Assembly (NCBI GenBank): GCA_021163705.1
Contig: JAGGTO010000113.1
Span: forward strand, 1-7,032
DNA: 7,032 nucleotides
Origin: Thermoplasmata archaeon
GTDB taxonomy: Archaea; Thermoplasmatota; Thermoplasmata; Thermoplasmatales; Aciduliprofundaceae
Direction: 5' to 3'
How positions within the stretch are numbered: position 1 is the stretch's first letter; each line of letters opens with the position of its first letter. The notes under the pieces were generated by a model. The model was not told the origin of the DNA. It was given only the letters and a program-made list of their open reading frames with translations, and made no database searches. The translations under genes were made by a program, and so were the position numbers. Of the stretch, positions 1-6,006 are shown one piece after another.

Positions 1-41
1 ATTGTTAAGAATTTTATAAAGGGAGAAAATGCATCCATCAT
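1..41 (-). other. Window-edge segment: possible start of a further minus-strand gene, or promoter/terminator region
   Basis: Directly after the TAG stop of the 127-aa gene, an ATG ATG opens a minus-strand frame at 41 that runs without a stop to the window edge (about 13 codons, beginning MMDAFSPFIKF). No well-placed Shine-Dalgarno site precedes it. The same stretch has a pyrimidine-rich run (TTTTCTCCCTTT, minus strand) and a palindromic TATA-like TTTATAAA at 13-20. It could therefore equally be a terminator for the small-gene pair or the promoter of a gene beyond the window. The sequence shown cannot separate these readings. Confidence 0.25.
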
Positions 42-425
42 CTATTCTTGTCCCTGCATAAAAGCTGCGAGCAGTTTCATCAGGGAAATTTTGCTTTTTA
101 TCTCAACCTTTCCAAAAATTCCAGGAGATGCATTATAGCCCATAACTGCCACATCCTCCCCATCATACTTCAATATCAACGTTTTTTTCTTTGCTTTGAG
201 CATCTTTCCAGCTTCATTAAGCATTTTCAGGCCATCTCTTAAACTTCCCATACTCCCAGCTAGCATATTTTTCAATTTATGCGGAGCATATATATCCACT
301 ATTATTCTGTCACGAGAGATCTCTATCCTGTTATCTGCGATTTTTATCACAAGAGAGCCAGAAAAAATAAAGTTTTGCGCATCAAGAAATTTTTCGAAAA
401 ATAGGAAAAAATTCATTATACTCAT
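42..425 (-). CDS. Hypothetical protein, 127 aa, second gene of a coupled small-gene pair
   Basis: I do not recognise this family and propose no function. The 127-residue product has a short hydrophobic, Phe-rich start (about residues 4-14, too short and too charged for a confident membrane span or signal peptide). Alternating beta-type segments follow at about 24-45, then a Lys-rich helical stretch at about 48-80, another beta region (83-110) and a short C-terminal helix. There is no cysteine pair and no recognisable catalytic motif. Its ATG overlaps the stop of the 78-aa gene in an ATGA (425-422), which suggests translational coupling. A second ATG three codons in is an alternative start. 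The coupling and the absence of a longer competing frame on either strand make it a likely real gene. Confidence 0.7.
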   Translation of the reverse strand: MSIMNFFLFFEKFLDAQNFIFSGSLVIKIADNRIEISRDRIIVDIYAPHKLKNMLAGSMGSLRDGLKMLNEAGKMLKAKKKTLILKYDGEDVAVMGYNASPGIFGKVEIKSKISLMKLLAAFMQGQE

Positions 426-658
426 TCTTTTTTCAGAGGCATAATTCGGATCTTTATCGAGCCGTCCAGTGTGAGTTTGTTGAAGGATAACTCTATCTCA
501 GTTTTGCAGCCCCCAAGTTTTTTTACAATATTACCCAGCTCCACCCTGCGCTGTTTTCTCAGCTCTTTAAACTCATTTAAAATCTTGCTAAGCTGCTCTA
601 CTGTTTCTTTGCTTATAACAATTTTGAACTCATCTTTACCAATCTCTTCTTCTGTCAT
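422..658 (-). CDS. Hypothetical protein, 78 aa, first gene of a coupled small-gene pair
   Basis: I do not recognise this family. The 78-residue product starts with an acidic stretch, then has one long charged amphipathic helix (about residues 17-48, rich in Lys, Arg and Glu, with a possible short coiled coil). Two predicted beta strands follow at about 53-59 and 62-73. A single Cys lies at 51 after a Gly-Gly. There is no signal peptide or membrane segment, so it is probably cytoplasmic. The ATG start is well supported by GAGGTGA placed 7 bases upstream, and a TATA-like element lies farther up. The stop overlaps the next gene's start, so the two products are probably made together and may interact. 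The pair lies beside a glycan cluster but behind its own promoter, so a link to glycan synthesis is not implied. Confidence 0.75.
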   Translation of the reverse strand: MTEEEIGKDEFKIVISKETVEQLSKILNEFKELRKQRRVELGNIVKKLGGCKTEIELSFNKLTLDGSIKIRIMPLKKE

Positions 659-665
659 CTTTAAA

Positions 666-672
666 TCACCTC
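666..672 (-). promoter_or_regulatory. Shine-Dalgarno site of the 78-aa gene
   Basis: GAGGTGA on the minus strand matches the archaeal anti-SD (GAUCACCUCC) over seven bases and ends 7 bases before the ATG at 658. It fixes that start. Confidence 0.8.
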
Positions 673-693
673 ATATATTCACTAGTGTTCATA

Positions 694-701
694 GTATTTA
701 T
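694..701 (-). promoter_or_regulatory. Probable TATA box of the small-gene pair
   Basis: ATAAATAC on the minus strand, preceded by an A-rich BRE-like CAAAA, sits about 25 bases upstream of the SD region. It predicts a transcript start near 670-675 and a 5' leader of only about 15 bases. An 8-bp palindrome CACTAGTG (680-687) lies between it and the SD site, and an interrupted palindrome (702-714) lies directly upstream over the BRE position. Either could be an operator, though both are short. Confidence 0.5.
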
Positions 702-738
702 GTTTTGGGAAAACTGAAGCATCTCTGACAGTAAATAT

Positions 739-753
739 GAGAAAAATATAAAA
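739..753 (-). terminator. T-rich archaeal-type terminator after the glycosyltransferase gene
   Basis: Directly after the TGA stop (756-754) the minus strand reads TTTTATATTTTTCTC, an oligo-T tract of the kind that ends archaeal transcription without a hairpin. It separates the dehydrogenase/glycosyltransferase unit from the small-gene pair. Confidence 0.55.
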
Positions 754-1857
754 TCACTTTTGAAGGCTTCTGTAAAGCTTCTTAAGCTTCTGCATCTGTG
801 CCTTTCTATTATACTTCTCTCTTGCCGCTCTCAACCCATTCTTTCCAAGCTCTTCTCCTCTTTTCTTTATCTCCTTTATAGCTTCCACAAGCTCATCCAC
901 ATCGCCAAACTCTACGGCAAGACCGCATCTCTCCTGCTCCACGATTCTTGCAGCCGCGGTGCCCTTGCTCACTATCACAGGCACGCCTGCAGCCATGGCC
1001 TCAAATACCTTTACGGGGGTGCTGAGCCTATCGTATCTTTTATTCGGGTTATTGAGCACTATTATCACATCTGCGAGCTTTGTGTATCTGGGTATATCCT
1101 CGGCTCGAACCCAGCCTATGTACTTTATTCTCTTTTCTCCTTCAATCATGCTCAGAACCTCATCCCTGTATGGGCCATCGCCGCCAATAACAAGGTTCAC
1201 CTCGCTCTTTTTCACAGCCTCTATCAACATGCGGAGAAACTCGATCTGCCTGAATATGCCGATATACACTACTGTAAAGTCATGTAATCCAAGCCTGTGG
1301 CGAAGTTCCTCCATGTTCACCATGTAATCTTCCGGGTCTTTGCAGTTCATAACCACGGTGCCATGTACACTAAAAAGTCTGCCTAGTGCATCGTTCGCAT
1401 ATATCACACTATCTGCAAATCTGAGCAGGGCTCTGTGCAGCAAATCCACAGATAGTGCTACGGGCCTGGGCACGGACTCTGCAATCATTGAGCCATAGTC
1501 ATCATGCATATCGTAGACCAGCGGCACTTTTCTTCTCCTTGCCATAAATATTCCAAGCGGCAGGGTGTCGAAATCGTGGGCATGCACTGCATCAAAATTT
1601 AAGGTTCTACTTCTTCTAAGTGCCCCTATGTAGAATCTAATTAAACCCGGAAGAAATTCACTTGCTTTTCCATAGCCACCACGCACAGCAATTCTCACCA
1701 CTCTTATGCCCCGAACTCGTTCTTCTGGAGGAAATTTCAGCTCTCTGTCCCATGCAAGAATTGTAACTTTATAGCCCTCCTCTGATAGAGCTTGAGCCTC
1801 TTCATAAACCCTCGGATCGGGCCTGAATGGATTTGAGAGGAGCATCAGCACTTGCAA
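754..1857 (-). CDS. GT4-family glycosyltransferase (GT-B fold, glycosyl transferases group 1)
   Basis: Transfers a sugar from a nucleotide-sugar donor to a glycan or lipid acceptor; donor and acceptor cannot be read from the sequence. The 367 residues show the two halves of a GT-B fold. The N-terminal acceptor domain has PDPRVYEEA (13-21), VHAHDFDTLPLG (91-102) and YDMHDD (115-120). The C-terminal donor domain has VIGGDGPY (223-230), YIGWV (246-250) and TPVKVFEAMAAGVPVIVS (280-297). Glu286 is the conserved second Glu of the EX7E motif; the first is replaced by Leu278, as in the S/TPxKxFE subgroup. There is no membrane segment, so it likely works at the cytoplasmic face. The start is TTG at 1857: GAGGAG lies 6 bases upstream and the frame begins with the usual first beta strand. 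It follows the UDP-glucose dehydrogenase stop by one base, so the two are co-transcribed and its donor may be a uronic acid (inference). Confidence 0.92.
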   Translation of the reverse strand: MQVLMLLSNPFRPDPRVYEEAQALSEEGYKVTILAWDRELKFPPEERVRGIRVVRIAVRGGYGKASEFLPGLIRFYIGALRRSRTLNFDAVHAHDFDTLPLGIFMARRRKVPLVYDMHDDYGSMIAESVPRPVALSVDLLHRALLRFADSVIYANDALGRLFSVHGTVVMNCKDPEDYMVNMEELRHRLGLHDFTVVYIGIFRQIEFLRMLIEAVKKSEVNLVIGGDGPYRDEVLSMIEGEKRIKYIGWVRAEDIPRYTKLADVIIVLNNPNKRYDRLSTPVKVFEAMAAGVPVIVSKGTAAARIVEQERCGLAVEFGDVDELVEAIKEIKKRGEELGKNGLRAAREKYNRKAQMQKLKKLYRSLQK

Positions 1858-1858
1858 C

Positions 1859-3127
1859 TCAATCTCCTCGTCCTATCGCAACGTACTTCACCTTTTTCGG
1901 GCTTACTGTTCTACGCCCGTCTACCACAAGCTTGAGACTTGGAAAGGAATCAAAATCCAGCTTTTTGAACTCTTCCCAGTCCGCCTGGATTATCACAATA
2001 TCTGCGCTGCGAACAGCATTCTCGGCACTATCTGCATACTCAATATGGGGTATAAGTTTTCTGAAATTCTCCATGGCCTTGGGGTCGTAGCCTATAACTC
2101 TCGCACCTCTTTTGAGCAGCTCTTCCACAATTATTACAGCACGGGTCTCTCTTATATCATCCGTGTTGGGTTTAAATGCGAGCCCTAAAACTGAAACTTT
2201 TGCATCCTTAAGCGGGCCGTAATGTTTCTCTGCCAGTTCCACCACGTGTCTGGGCATATAATCATTAATTTTGAGCACATCCTCCAGCAATCTGGGTTCG
2301 TATCCTACTCTTTTGGCCAGAGAGATTAGTGCTTTCACATCCTTGGGGAAACAGGAGCCGCCAAATCCTGCACCTGCATTCAGAAAATGGGGAGAGATGC
2401 GGTGGTCCATGCCAACACCCTTCATCACTTCGTACACATCCACCCCGATTCTCTCGCAGATGTTGGCGATTTCGTTGGCAAATGAAATCTTCACTGCAAG
2501 AAACGCGTTGCTTGTGTATTTTATCATCTCTGCCACCTTTATCTGTGTGCGTAGGATGGGTGCATTGAGAGGACGATACAGCGATTCAAGTACATCACCG
2601 CTTCTCTTATCCCGCTCTCCAATAACAATACGGTCTGGATGGAAGGTATCGTGAATGGCCAGCCCCTCTCTCAGAAACTCAGGATTCATAGCCACTCCAA
2701 ATTCTCCCTGTTTAAGAGAGCTCTCCTCTTCCAGAATGGGAATTACAAACTCCTCAGTGGTTCCCGGCACAACAGTGCTCTTCACCGCTACTATCTGCCC
2801 ATTTTTCAATCTTTTCCCAATTTTTCTTGCAGCATTTTCCAGATATTTTGTCTCCATGCTCCCATCCTCCCGGGATGGAGTGCCCACGCATATGAATATC
2901 ACATCAGCATCTTCAATCTCATACTCCCTCGTTGCACGAAGATTTTTACCTGCATGCTTCTTTAATAGCTCTTCCGCTCCCGGTTCGTAGATAGGACATA
3001 TTCCCTTGTTTATTTTCTCCACCTTATCCTCATCTACATCTATGGCAAGAACATCGTGACCCAACTCGGCAAAGAGTAACGCAGTGGTCAATCCAACATA
3101 GCCAGTGCCCACAACTGCAATTTTCAT
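1859..3127 (-). CDS. ugd: UDP-glucose 6-dehydrogenase
   Basis: Oxidises UDP-glucose to UDP-glucuronate with two NAD+ in the cytoplasm. The 422-residue length is normal for the family and all three domains are present. The NAD Rossmann domain has GTGYVG (7-12) and the ribose-binding Asp30. VGTP (81-84), STVVPGTT (117-124) and NPEFLREG (148-155) follow. In the central helix, IKYTSNAFLA (202-211) carries Lys203 and Asn207. The active-site GFGGSCFPKD (254-263) carries the thiol nucleophile Cys259 and Asp263. The C-terminal UDP-binding domain has LGLAFKPNTDDIRE (314-327). The GGSCFPKD form fits glucose dehydrogenases better than UDP-ManNAc dehydrogenases, and a galU gene stands next door. Activity on UDP-GlcNAc (WbpA-like) is not excluded. 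The ATG at 3127 has no usefully spaced SD and lies about 23 bases from a TATA centre, so the mRNA is probably leaderless. Confidence 0.93.
   Translation of the reverse strand: MKIAVVGTGYVGLTTALLFAELGHDVLAIDVDEDKVEKINKGICPIYEPGAEELLKKHAGKNLRATREYEIEDADVIFICVGTPSREDGSMETKYLENAARKIGKRLKNGQIVAVKSTVVPGTTEEFVIPILEEESSLKQGEFGVAMNPEFLREGLAIHDTFHPDRIVIGERDKRSGDVLESLYRPLNAPILRTQIKVAEMIKYTSNAFLAVKISFANEIANICERIGVDVYEVMKGVGMDHRISPHFLNAGAGFGGSCFPKDVKALISLAKRVGYEPRLLEDVLKINDYMPRHVVELAEKHYGPLKDAKVSVLGLAFKPNTDDIRETRAVIIVEELLKRGARVIGYDPKAMENFRKLIPHIEYADSAENAVRSADIVIIQADWEEFKKLDFDSFPSLKLVVDGRRTVSPKKVKYVAIGRGD
1864..1869 (-). promoter_or_regulatory. Shine-Dalgarno site deciding the TTG start of the glycosyltransferase
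   Basis: GAGGAG lies inside the last codons of the dehydrogenase gene, 6 bases before TTG at 1857. The first in-frame ATG (codon 5) would be 18 bases away and would cut off part of the first beta strand. Confidence 0.7.
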
Positions 3128-3176
3128 ACCCTTAAATCTGCAAACCTATATATAGAGTTATTTCCTTCGTACCTCT
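3128..3176. promoter_or_regulatory. Divergent promoter region with a shared palindromic TATA box
   Basis: This 49-bp gap separates the divergent ATGs of ugd (3127, minus) and galU (3177, plus). It has one clear TATA element, the perfect palindrome CTATATATAG at 3146-3155, centred at 3150.5. The A of the galU ATG lies about 26 bases from the centre and that of ugd about 23. These are the distances at which archaeal RNA polymerase starts, so both transcripts would begin at or beside their start codons. Neither ATG has a properly spaced Shine-Dalgarno site, which supports leaderless mRNAs. Sharing a single box could balance or alternate expression of the two enzymes (inference). Confidence 0.7.
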
Positions 3177-3995
3177 ATGAAAGCTGTGATCCCGGCAGCG
3201 GGACTCGGAACAAGAATGCTTCCTGTAACCAAAACTCAACCCAAGGAGATGCTTCCAATACTCAACAAGCCCGCAATACACTATGTGGTGGAGGAGGCCG
3301 TCAATTCGGGATGCGAGGACATTCTTATCATCACCGGACGCACAAAAAGAGCTATAGAGGATTATTTTGACCGCAGCCCTGAGCTTGAAGAATTCCTGAG
3401 AAAAAAGGGAAAAGAAAGGGAGCTAGAAGAGATAAGAAAGATCTCCGAGATGGCAAATATAATGTATATTCGCCAGAAGGAGCCCCTGGGTCTTGGGCAT
3501 GCTATAATGCTTGCGGAGAAGTTTGTGGGTAATGAGCCTTTTGTGATACTTCTTGGTGATGATATAATTATTAATGATGAGCCAGCCACAAAAACCTTAA
3601 TGGATATTTATACCCAAACTGGAGATCCTGTCATAGGGGTTATAAAAGTACCCCTTCAAGAAACCAGCAAATACGGAATAGTGAAAACCTCCAGCATAAG
3701 CAACCCGCCAGTCTATGTGGTAGATGATCTCGTTGAAAAACCAAAACCCGAGGAAGCACCATCAAATCTTGCTATTGTTGGAAGATACCTTCTCACTCCA
3801 GAGATATTCACCTACCTCAAGAATATAAAGAAGGGAAAGGGAGGTGAGTATCAGCTCACAGATGCCCTGAAGCTCTTCTCATTCTCCCGTAGATTGCTAG
3901 CTGTGGAGGTCAAAGGTGAGCGTCTGGATATAGGCTCACCAAAGTCGTGGCTGGAGGCAAATATATTTATGGGTAAAAGAATGGAATTACTCTGA
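3177..3995 (+). CDS. galU: UTP-glucose-1-phosphate uridylyltransferase (GalU type)
   Basis: Makes UDP-glucose and pyrophosphate from UTP and glucose 1-phosphate in the cytoplasm, feeding the adjacent dehydrogenase. The 272 residues form one nucleotidyltransferase (GT-A-like) domain. The N-terminal nucleotide loop AAGLGTRMLPVTKTQPKEML (7-26) is the GalU form. LGLGHA (104-109) binds the base, and GDD (127-129) gives the likely metal-binding Asp. VEKP (186-189) with Lys188, GRY (202-204), GGEYQLTDA (222-230) and LDIGSPKSW (250-258) are all where GalU proteins have them. It is slightly shorter than typical bacterial GalU (about 290-300 aa). The ATG has no SD and is placed for leaderless transcription from the shared TATA box. 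Its last 9 bases overlap the end of the convergent sulfotransferase gene. A thymidylyl- or other sugar-specific activity is possible but less likely. Confidence 0.92.
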   Translation: MKAVIPAAGLGTRMLPVTKTQPKEMLPILNKPAIHYVVEEAVNSGCEDILIITGRTKRAIEDYFDRSPELEEFLRKKGKERELEEIRKISEMANIMYIRQKEPLGLGHAIMLAEKFVGNEPFVILLGDDIIINDEPATKTLMDIYTQTGDPVIGVIKVPLQETSKYGIVKTSSISNPPVYVVDDLVEKPKPEEAPSNLAIVGRYLLTPEIFTYLKNIKKGKGGEYQLTDALKLFSFSRRLLAVEVKGERLDIGSPKSWLEANIFMGKRMELL

Positions 3996-5021
3996 GAATT
4001 GGTAACCTTTCTCCTTCATAAACCAGCCAAGCTCTCTCTCAACAAGCTCTATCTCTTCCTTGCTCAGATCTCTTTTCCATCTTCCAGAGTGGCTCTTGCT
4101 GAGATCCATCTTTAGCATATTTACATCAAACCCAATACCCAGAAAATCACAAATTCTTTTAAGTACAGACTCTTTATCTTTAACTAGATCCTCCAGTGCT
4201 ATCTCCAGATAGCTTTCCCTGGGCATGTTCTTCTTCTCTTCCTCCCATTTCATAAGTGTGCCTTTTATAATAGGTACCGCATCCTGCGCGCTATTTCCAC
4301 CCCAGGCATGCCTCTTAAAAGAGCTCACCACATCTCTGGGATCTCTGTAGATGTGGATGAATTTCATCTCCGGAAATAGATCCTTGAGGAATAATACATG
4401 GTTTATATTTGTGGGGGTGTGATCCACTATTATTCTTGCATTGAACCTATTGGCTGCTTCAACCATTATTCCCTCCACAAACTGCCTTGTAATCTTTAAG
4501 ATCTCCCGATACTCAAAGCGCCTTGTTACATACATCCTAGGGCCAATCTCTGTGCTGTAACCCTGCCAGTAGCCAGCGTATTCTCTTATAATAATTTTGC
4601 TCAAGAGCTCCTTTAACAATATCTCGAATTTATCACGGGAGATGAGCACAGAGAAGGGCTGAGTTTTGTAATCAAAAAATTCCTCATCCTTCCACTTACC
4701 ATCTATGGTGAAATAATATCTGGGTGGAGCTATATGTAATTTTGGATATATCTTGCCCGCTCCAATTTTATATAGATATCTCAGTTTTGAAGGATAGAGC
4801 TCCTTCATAAGCTCTTTAAATTTCAAAACAGCATAGTGCCCATGATACTGGTCCCAATTGATGGAAAGGGCCTGCACCAAATTTACAACTCCATGGGGAT
4901 CCACGATGAATCTTGATTCAAAGGGTATGGTGAATATATCCCTGTGAAGAGATAGTGTTCTTCCAAGAACAGTAGTCCCACATCTTCCCGTGCCCCCTAT
5001 GAAAAGAGGAAGCAAGGACAT
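3987..5021 (-). CDS. PAPS-dependent sulfotransferase family protein
   Basis: Predicted to move a sulfuryl group from PAPS to a hydroxyl or amine, probably on a glycan or lipid. Numbered from a GTG at 5024, the 5'-phosphosulfate loop is GGTGRCGTT (10-18), near the N-terminus as usual. The 3'-phosphate motif IHIYRDPRDVVSSFKR (223-238) carries Arg227 and Ser234/235. DHTPTNI (201-207), EDLVKD (278-283), DFLGI (293-297) and the C-terminal HSGRWKRDLSKEE (312-324) are further family marks. There is no signal peptide or membrane span, so it is probably cytoplasmic. I prefer ATG at 5021 (344 aa) because AAGGG lies 4 bases upstream and the ATG shares one base with the oxidoreductase stop (TGATG). GTG at 5024 is an alternative, adding one residue. 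It is the last gene of an amino-sugar operon, which suggests its acceptor is that glycan (inference). Acceptor unknown. Confidence 0.85.
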   Translation of the reverse strand: MSLLPLFIGGTGRCGTTVLGRTLSLHRDIFTIPFESRFIVDPHGVVNLVQALSINWDQYHGHYAVLKFKELMKELYPSKLRYLYKIGAGKIYPKLHIAPPRYYFTIDGKWKDEEFFDYKTQPFSVLISRDKFEILLKELLSKIIIREYAGYWQGYSTEIGPRMYVTRRFEYREILKITRQFVEGIMVEAANRFNARIIVDHTPTNINHVLFLKDLFPEMKFIHIYRDPRDVVSSFKRHAWGGNSAQDAVPIIKGTLMKWEEEKKNMPRESYLEIALEDLVKDKESVLKRICDFLGIGFDVNMLKMDLSKSHSGRWKRDLSKEEIELVERELGWFMKEKGYQFSE

Positions 5022-5995
5022 CACACCCTTAAAGATCTTTTTTCCTTAGCACTTTGCATGGCCTTTTCTATCATCTCAACAGCTCTGAGCCCCACATACA
5101 TATCGGCCTCGGGTTTCTTCCCCTTCTTTATGGATTCTACGAAATCCAGAAGCTCTGCCTTCAGAGGCTCTATGTAAGGGACCCTCTTTGTAAACTCTCC
5201 TTCATTCTTCACACTCTCATCAACAATAGCAGAATCGTAGATAACAATCTCATCGGGTTTTAGATAATCTATTTTTGCAGTGCTCTGAGTCCCCACAACT
5301 ATGAGCTCCCTTATCTTCTTTCCTATGGGGAAATTCCAAGATTCCTTGATATATCCTGCAGCCTTGGAGAAGCGCATAAATATGAAAGCCTCCTCCTCAA
5401 TATCCTTCACATAGTTACTGGTGGTTATGGCAAATATCTCCTTGGGATCCTCCTCAAGAAGATATGTATAGATATCCACATCATGGATGGCCAGAGCTAA
5501 GAGCACTCCCATATCTCTGCGGGGATAGCGAAGTGACAATCTCCGAGTATGCAGAGTTATAACATCTCCTATGCTGCCCCTTTTTATCATGCGTTTGAGT
5601 TCAACAAGAGCGGGATGATAGCGGAATATATGGCCCACCATGAGTATCCTATTTTCCTTCTCAGCTATGGATATTAGGTCCCTGCATTCCTTACTGTTCT
5701 CGGCCATGGGCTTTTCCACGAGCACATGCTTGCCCTGGAGCATGGCATTCTTGGCCAATGAATAGTGACTTGGAGTTGAGGATGCAATATCCACGGCGTC
5801 TATATCCTCCCTCTCCATAACCTCTCTTGGATCAGTGGAATAGGAAAATCCAAAATCCTTTGCTAGGGGCTTCACAGCATCCTCGTTAATGTCGCATAGA
5901 ATAACATCCTCTATTTTTCCCTCATCCTTAAGCTCTCTCCAAACCTTTGCATGGTTTCTGCCCCAATAGCCTGTACCAATCAGTGCAATCTTCAT
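5021..5995 (-). CDS. Gfo/Idh/MocA-family NAD(P)-dependent oxidoreductase, probable nucleotide-sugar 3-dehydrogenase
   Basis: Oxidises or reduces a sugar hydroxyl using NAD(P). Counting from ATG at 5995 (324 aa), the Rossmann domain opens with GTGYWGRNH (7-15). The EKP motif at 94-96 carries the catalytic Lys95. The C-terminal alpha/beta domain has IHDVD (170-174), with the family's active-site His171 and Asp172. Family length is normal and there is no signal peptide. The ATG is chosen over an in-frame GTG at 6004 because that GTG lies inside the Shine-Dalgarno site AGGTGAT. The gene sits five bases after a DegT-type aminotransferase. The same pairing occurs in WbpB/WbpE and in euryarchaeal UDP-GlcNAc 3-dehydrogenase pathways that place an amino group at C3. 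UDP-GlcNAc or its uronate is thus the likely substrate (inference); inositol or other sugar dehydrogenase activity cannot be excluded. Confidence 0.88.
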   Translation of the reverse strand: MKIALIGTGYWGRNHAKVWRELKDEGKIEDVILCDINEDAVKPLAKDFGFSYSTDPREVMEREDIDAVDIASSTPSHYSLAKNAMLQGKHVLVEKPMAENSKECRDLISIAEKENRILMVGHIFRYHPALVELKRMIKRGSIGDVITLHTRRLSLRYPRRDMGVLLALAIHDVDIYTYLLEEDPKEIFAITTSNYVKDIEEEAFIFMRFSKAAGYIKESWNFPIGKKIRELIVVGTQSTAKIDYLKPDEIVIYDSAIVDESVKNEGEFTKRVPYIEPLKAELLDFVESIKKGKKPEADMYVGLRAVEMIEKAMQSAKEKRSLRV

Positions 5996-5999
5996 CTTA

Positions 6000-6006
6000 A
6001 TCACCT
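6000..6006 (-). promoter_or_regulatory. Shine-Dalgarno site of the oxidoreductase gene, overlapping the aminotransferase stop
   Basis: AGGTGAT ends 4 bases before ATG at 5995 and contains the TGA stop (6003-6001) of the upstream gene. Its GTG (6004-6002) is part of the ribosome site and should not be read as the start. Confidence 0.7.

Noticed and set aside
13..20. TTTATAAA as a plus-strand promoter
   Set aside because: The only plus-strand frame it could serve (from a TTG at 48) is antisense to the 127-aa gene and has no support; if functional, the box more likely serves a minus-strand gene beyond the window.
760..1287. 175-codon plus-strand frame opposite the glycosyltransferase gene
   Set aside because: It lies wholly within a gene with clear GT4 motifs on the other strand, its product is Leu/Ser/Cys/His-rich without a recognisable domain, and no SD or promoter supports it.
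2271..2990. Several plus-strand frames of 79-127 codons opposite ugd
   Set aside because: They are antisense shadows of a full-length dehydrogenase with all catalytic motifs; compositions are Ser/Pro/His/Arg-rich and unlike the genuine proteins here.
1859..3127. UDP-ManNAc dehydrogenase (WecC type) as the identity of the dehydrogenase
   Set aside because: The active-site GGSCFPKD and the EFLREG segment fit UDP-glucose dehydrogenases better, and galU is the neighbour. UDP-GlcNAc as substrate remains possible.
3362..3589. 75-codon minus-strand frame inside galU
   Set aside because: It is antisense to conserved GalU motifs (LGLGHA, GDD), its product is a low-complexity Ser/Ile/Phe string, and it has no start signals.
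6002..6004. GTG as the start of the oxidoreductase
   Set aside because: It lies within the AGGTGAT ribosome site for the ATG at 5995, and the Rossmann strand begins directly after that ATG.
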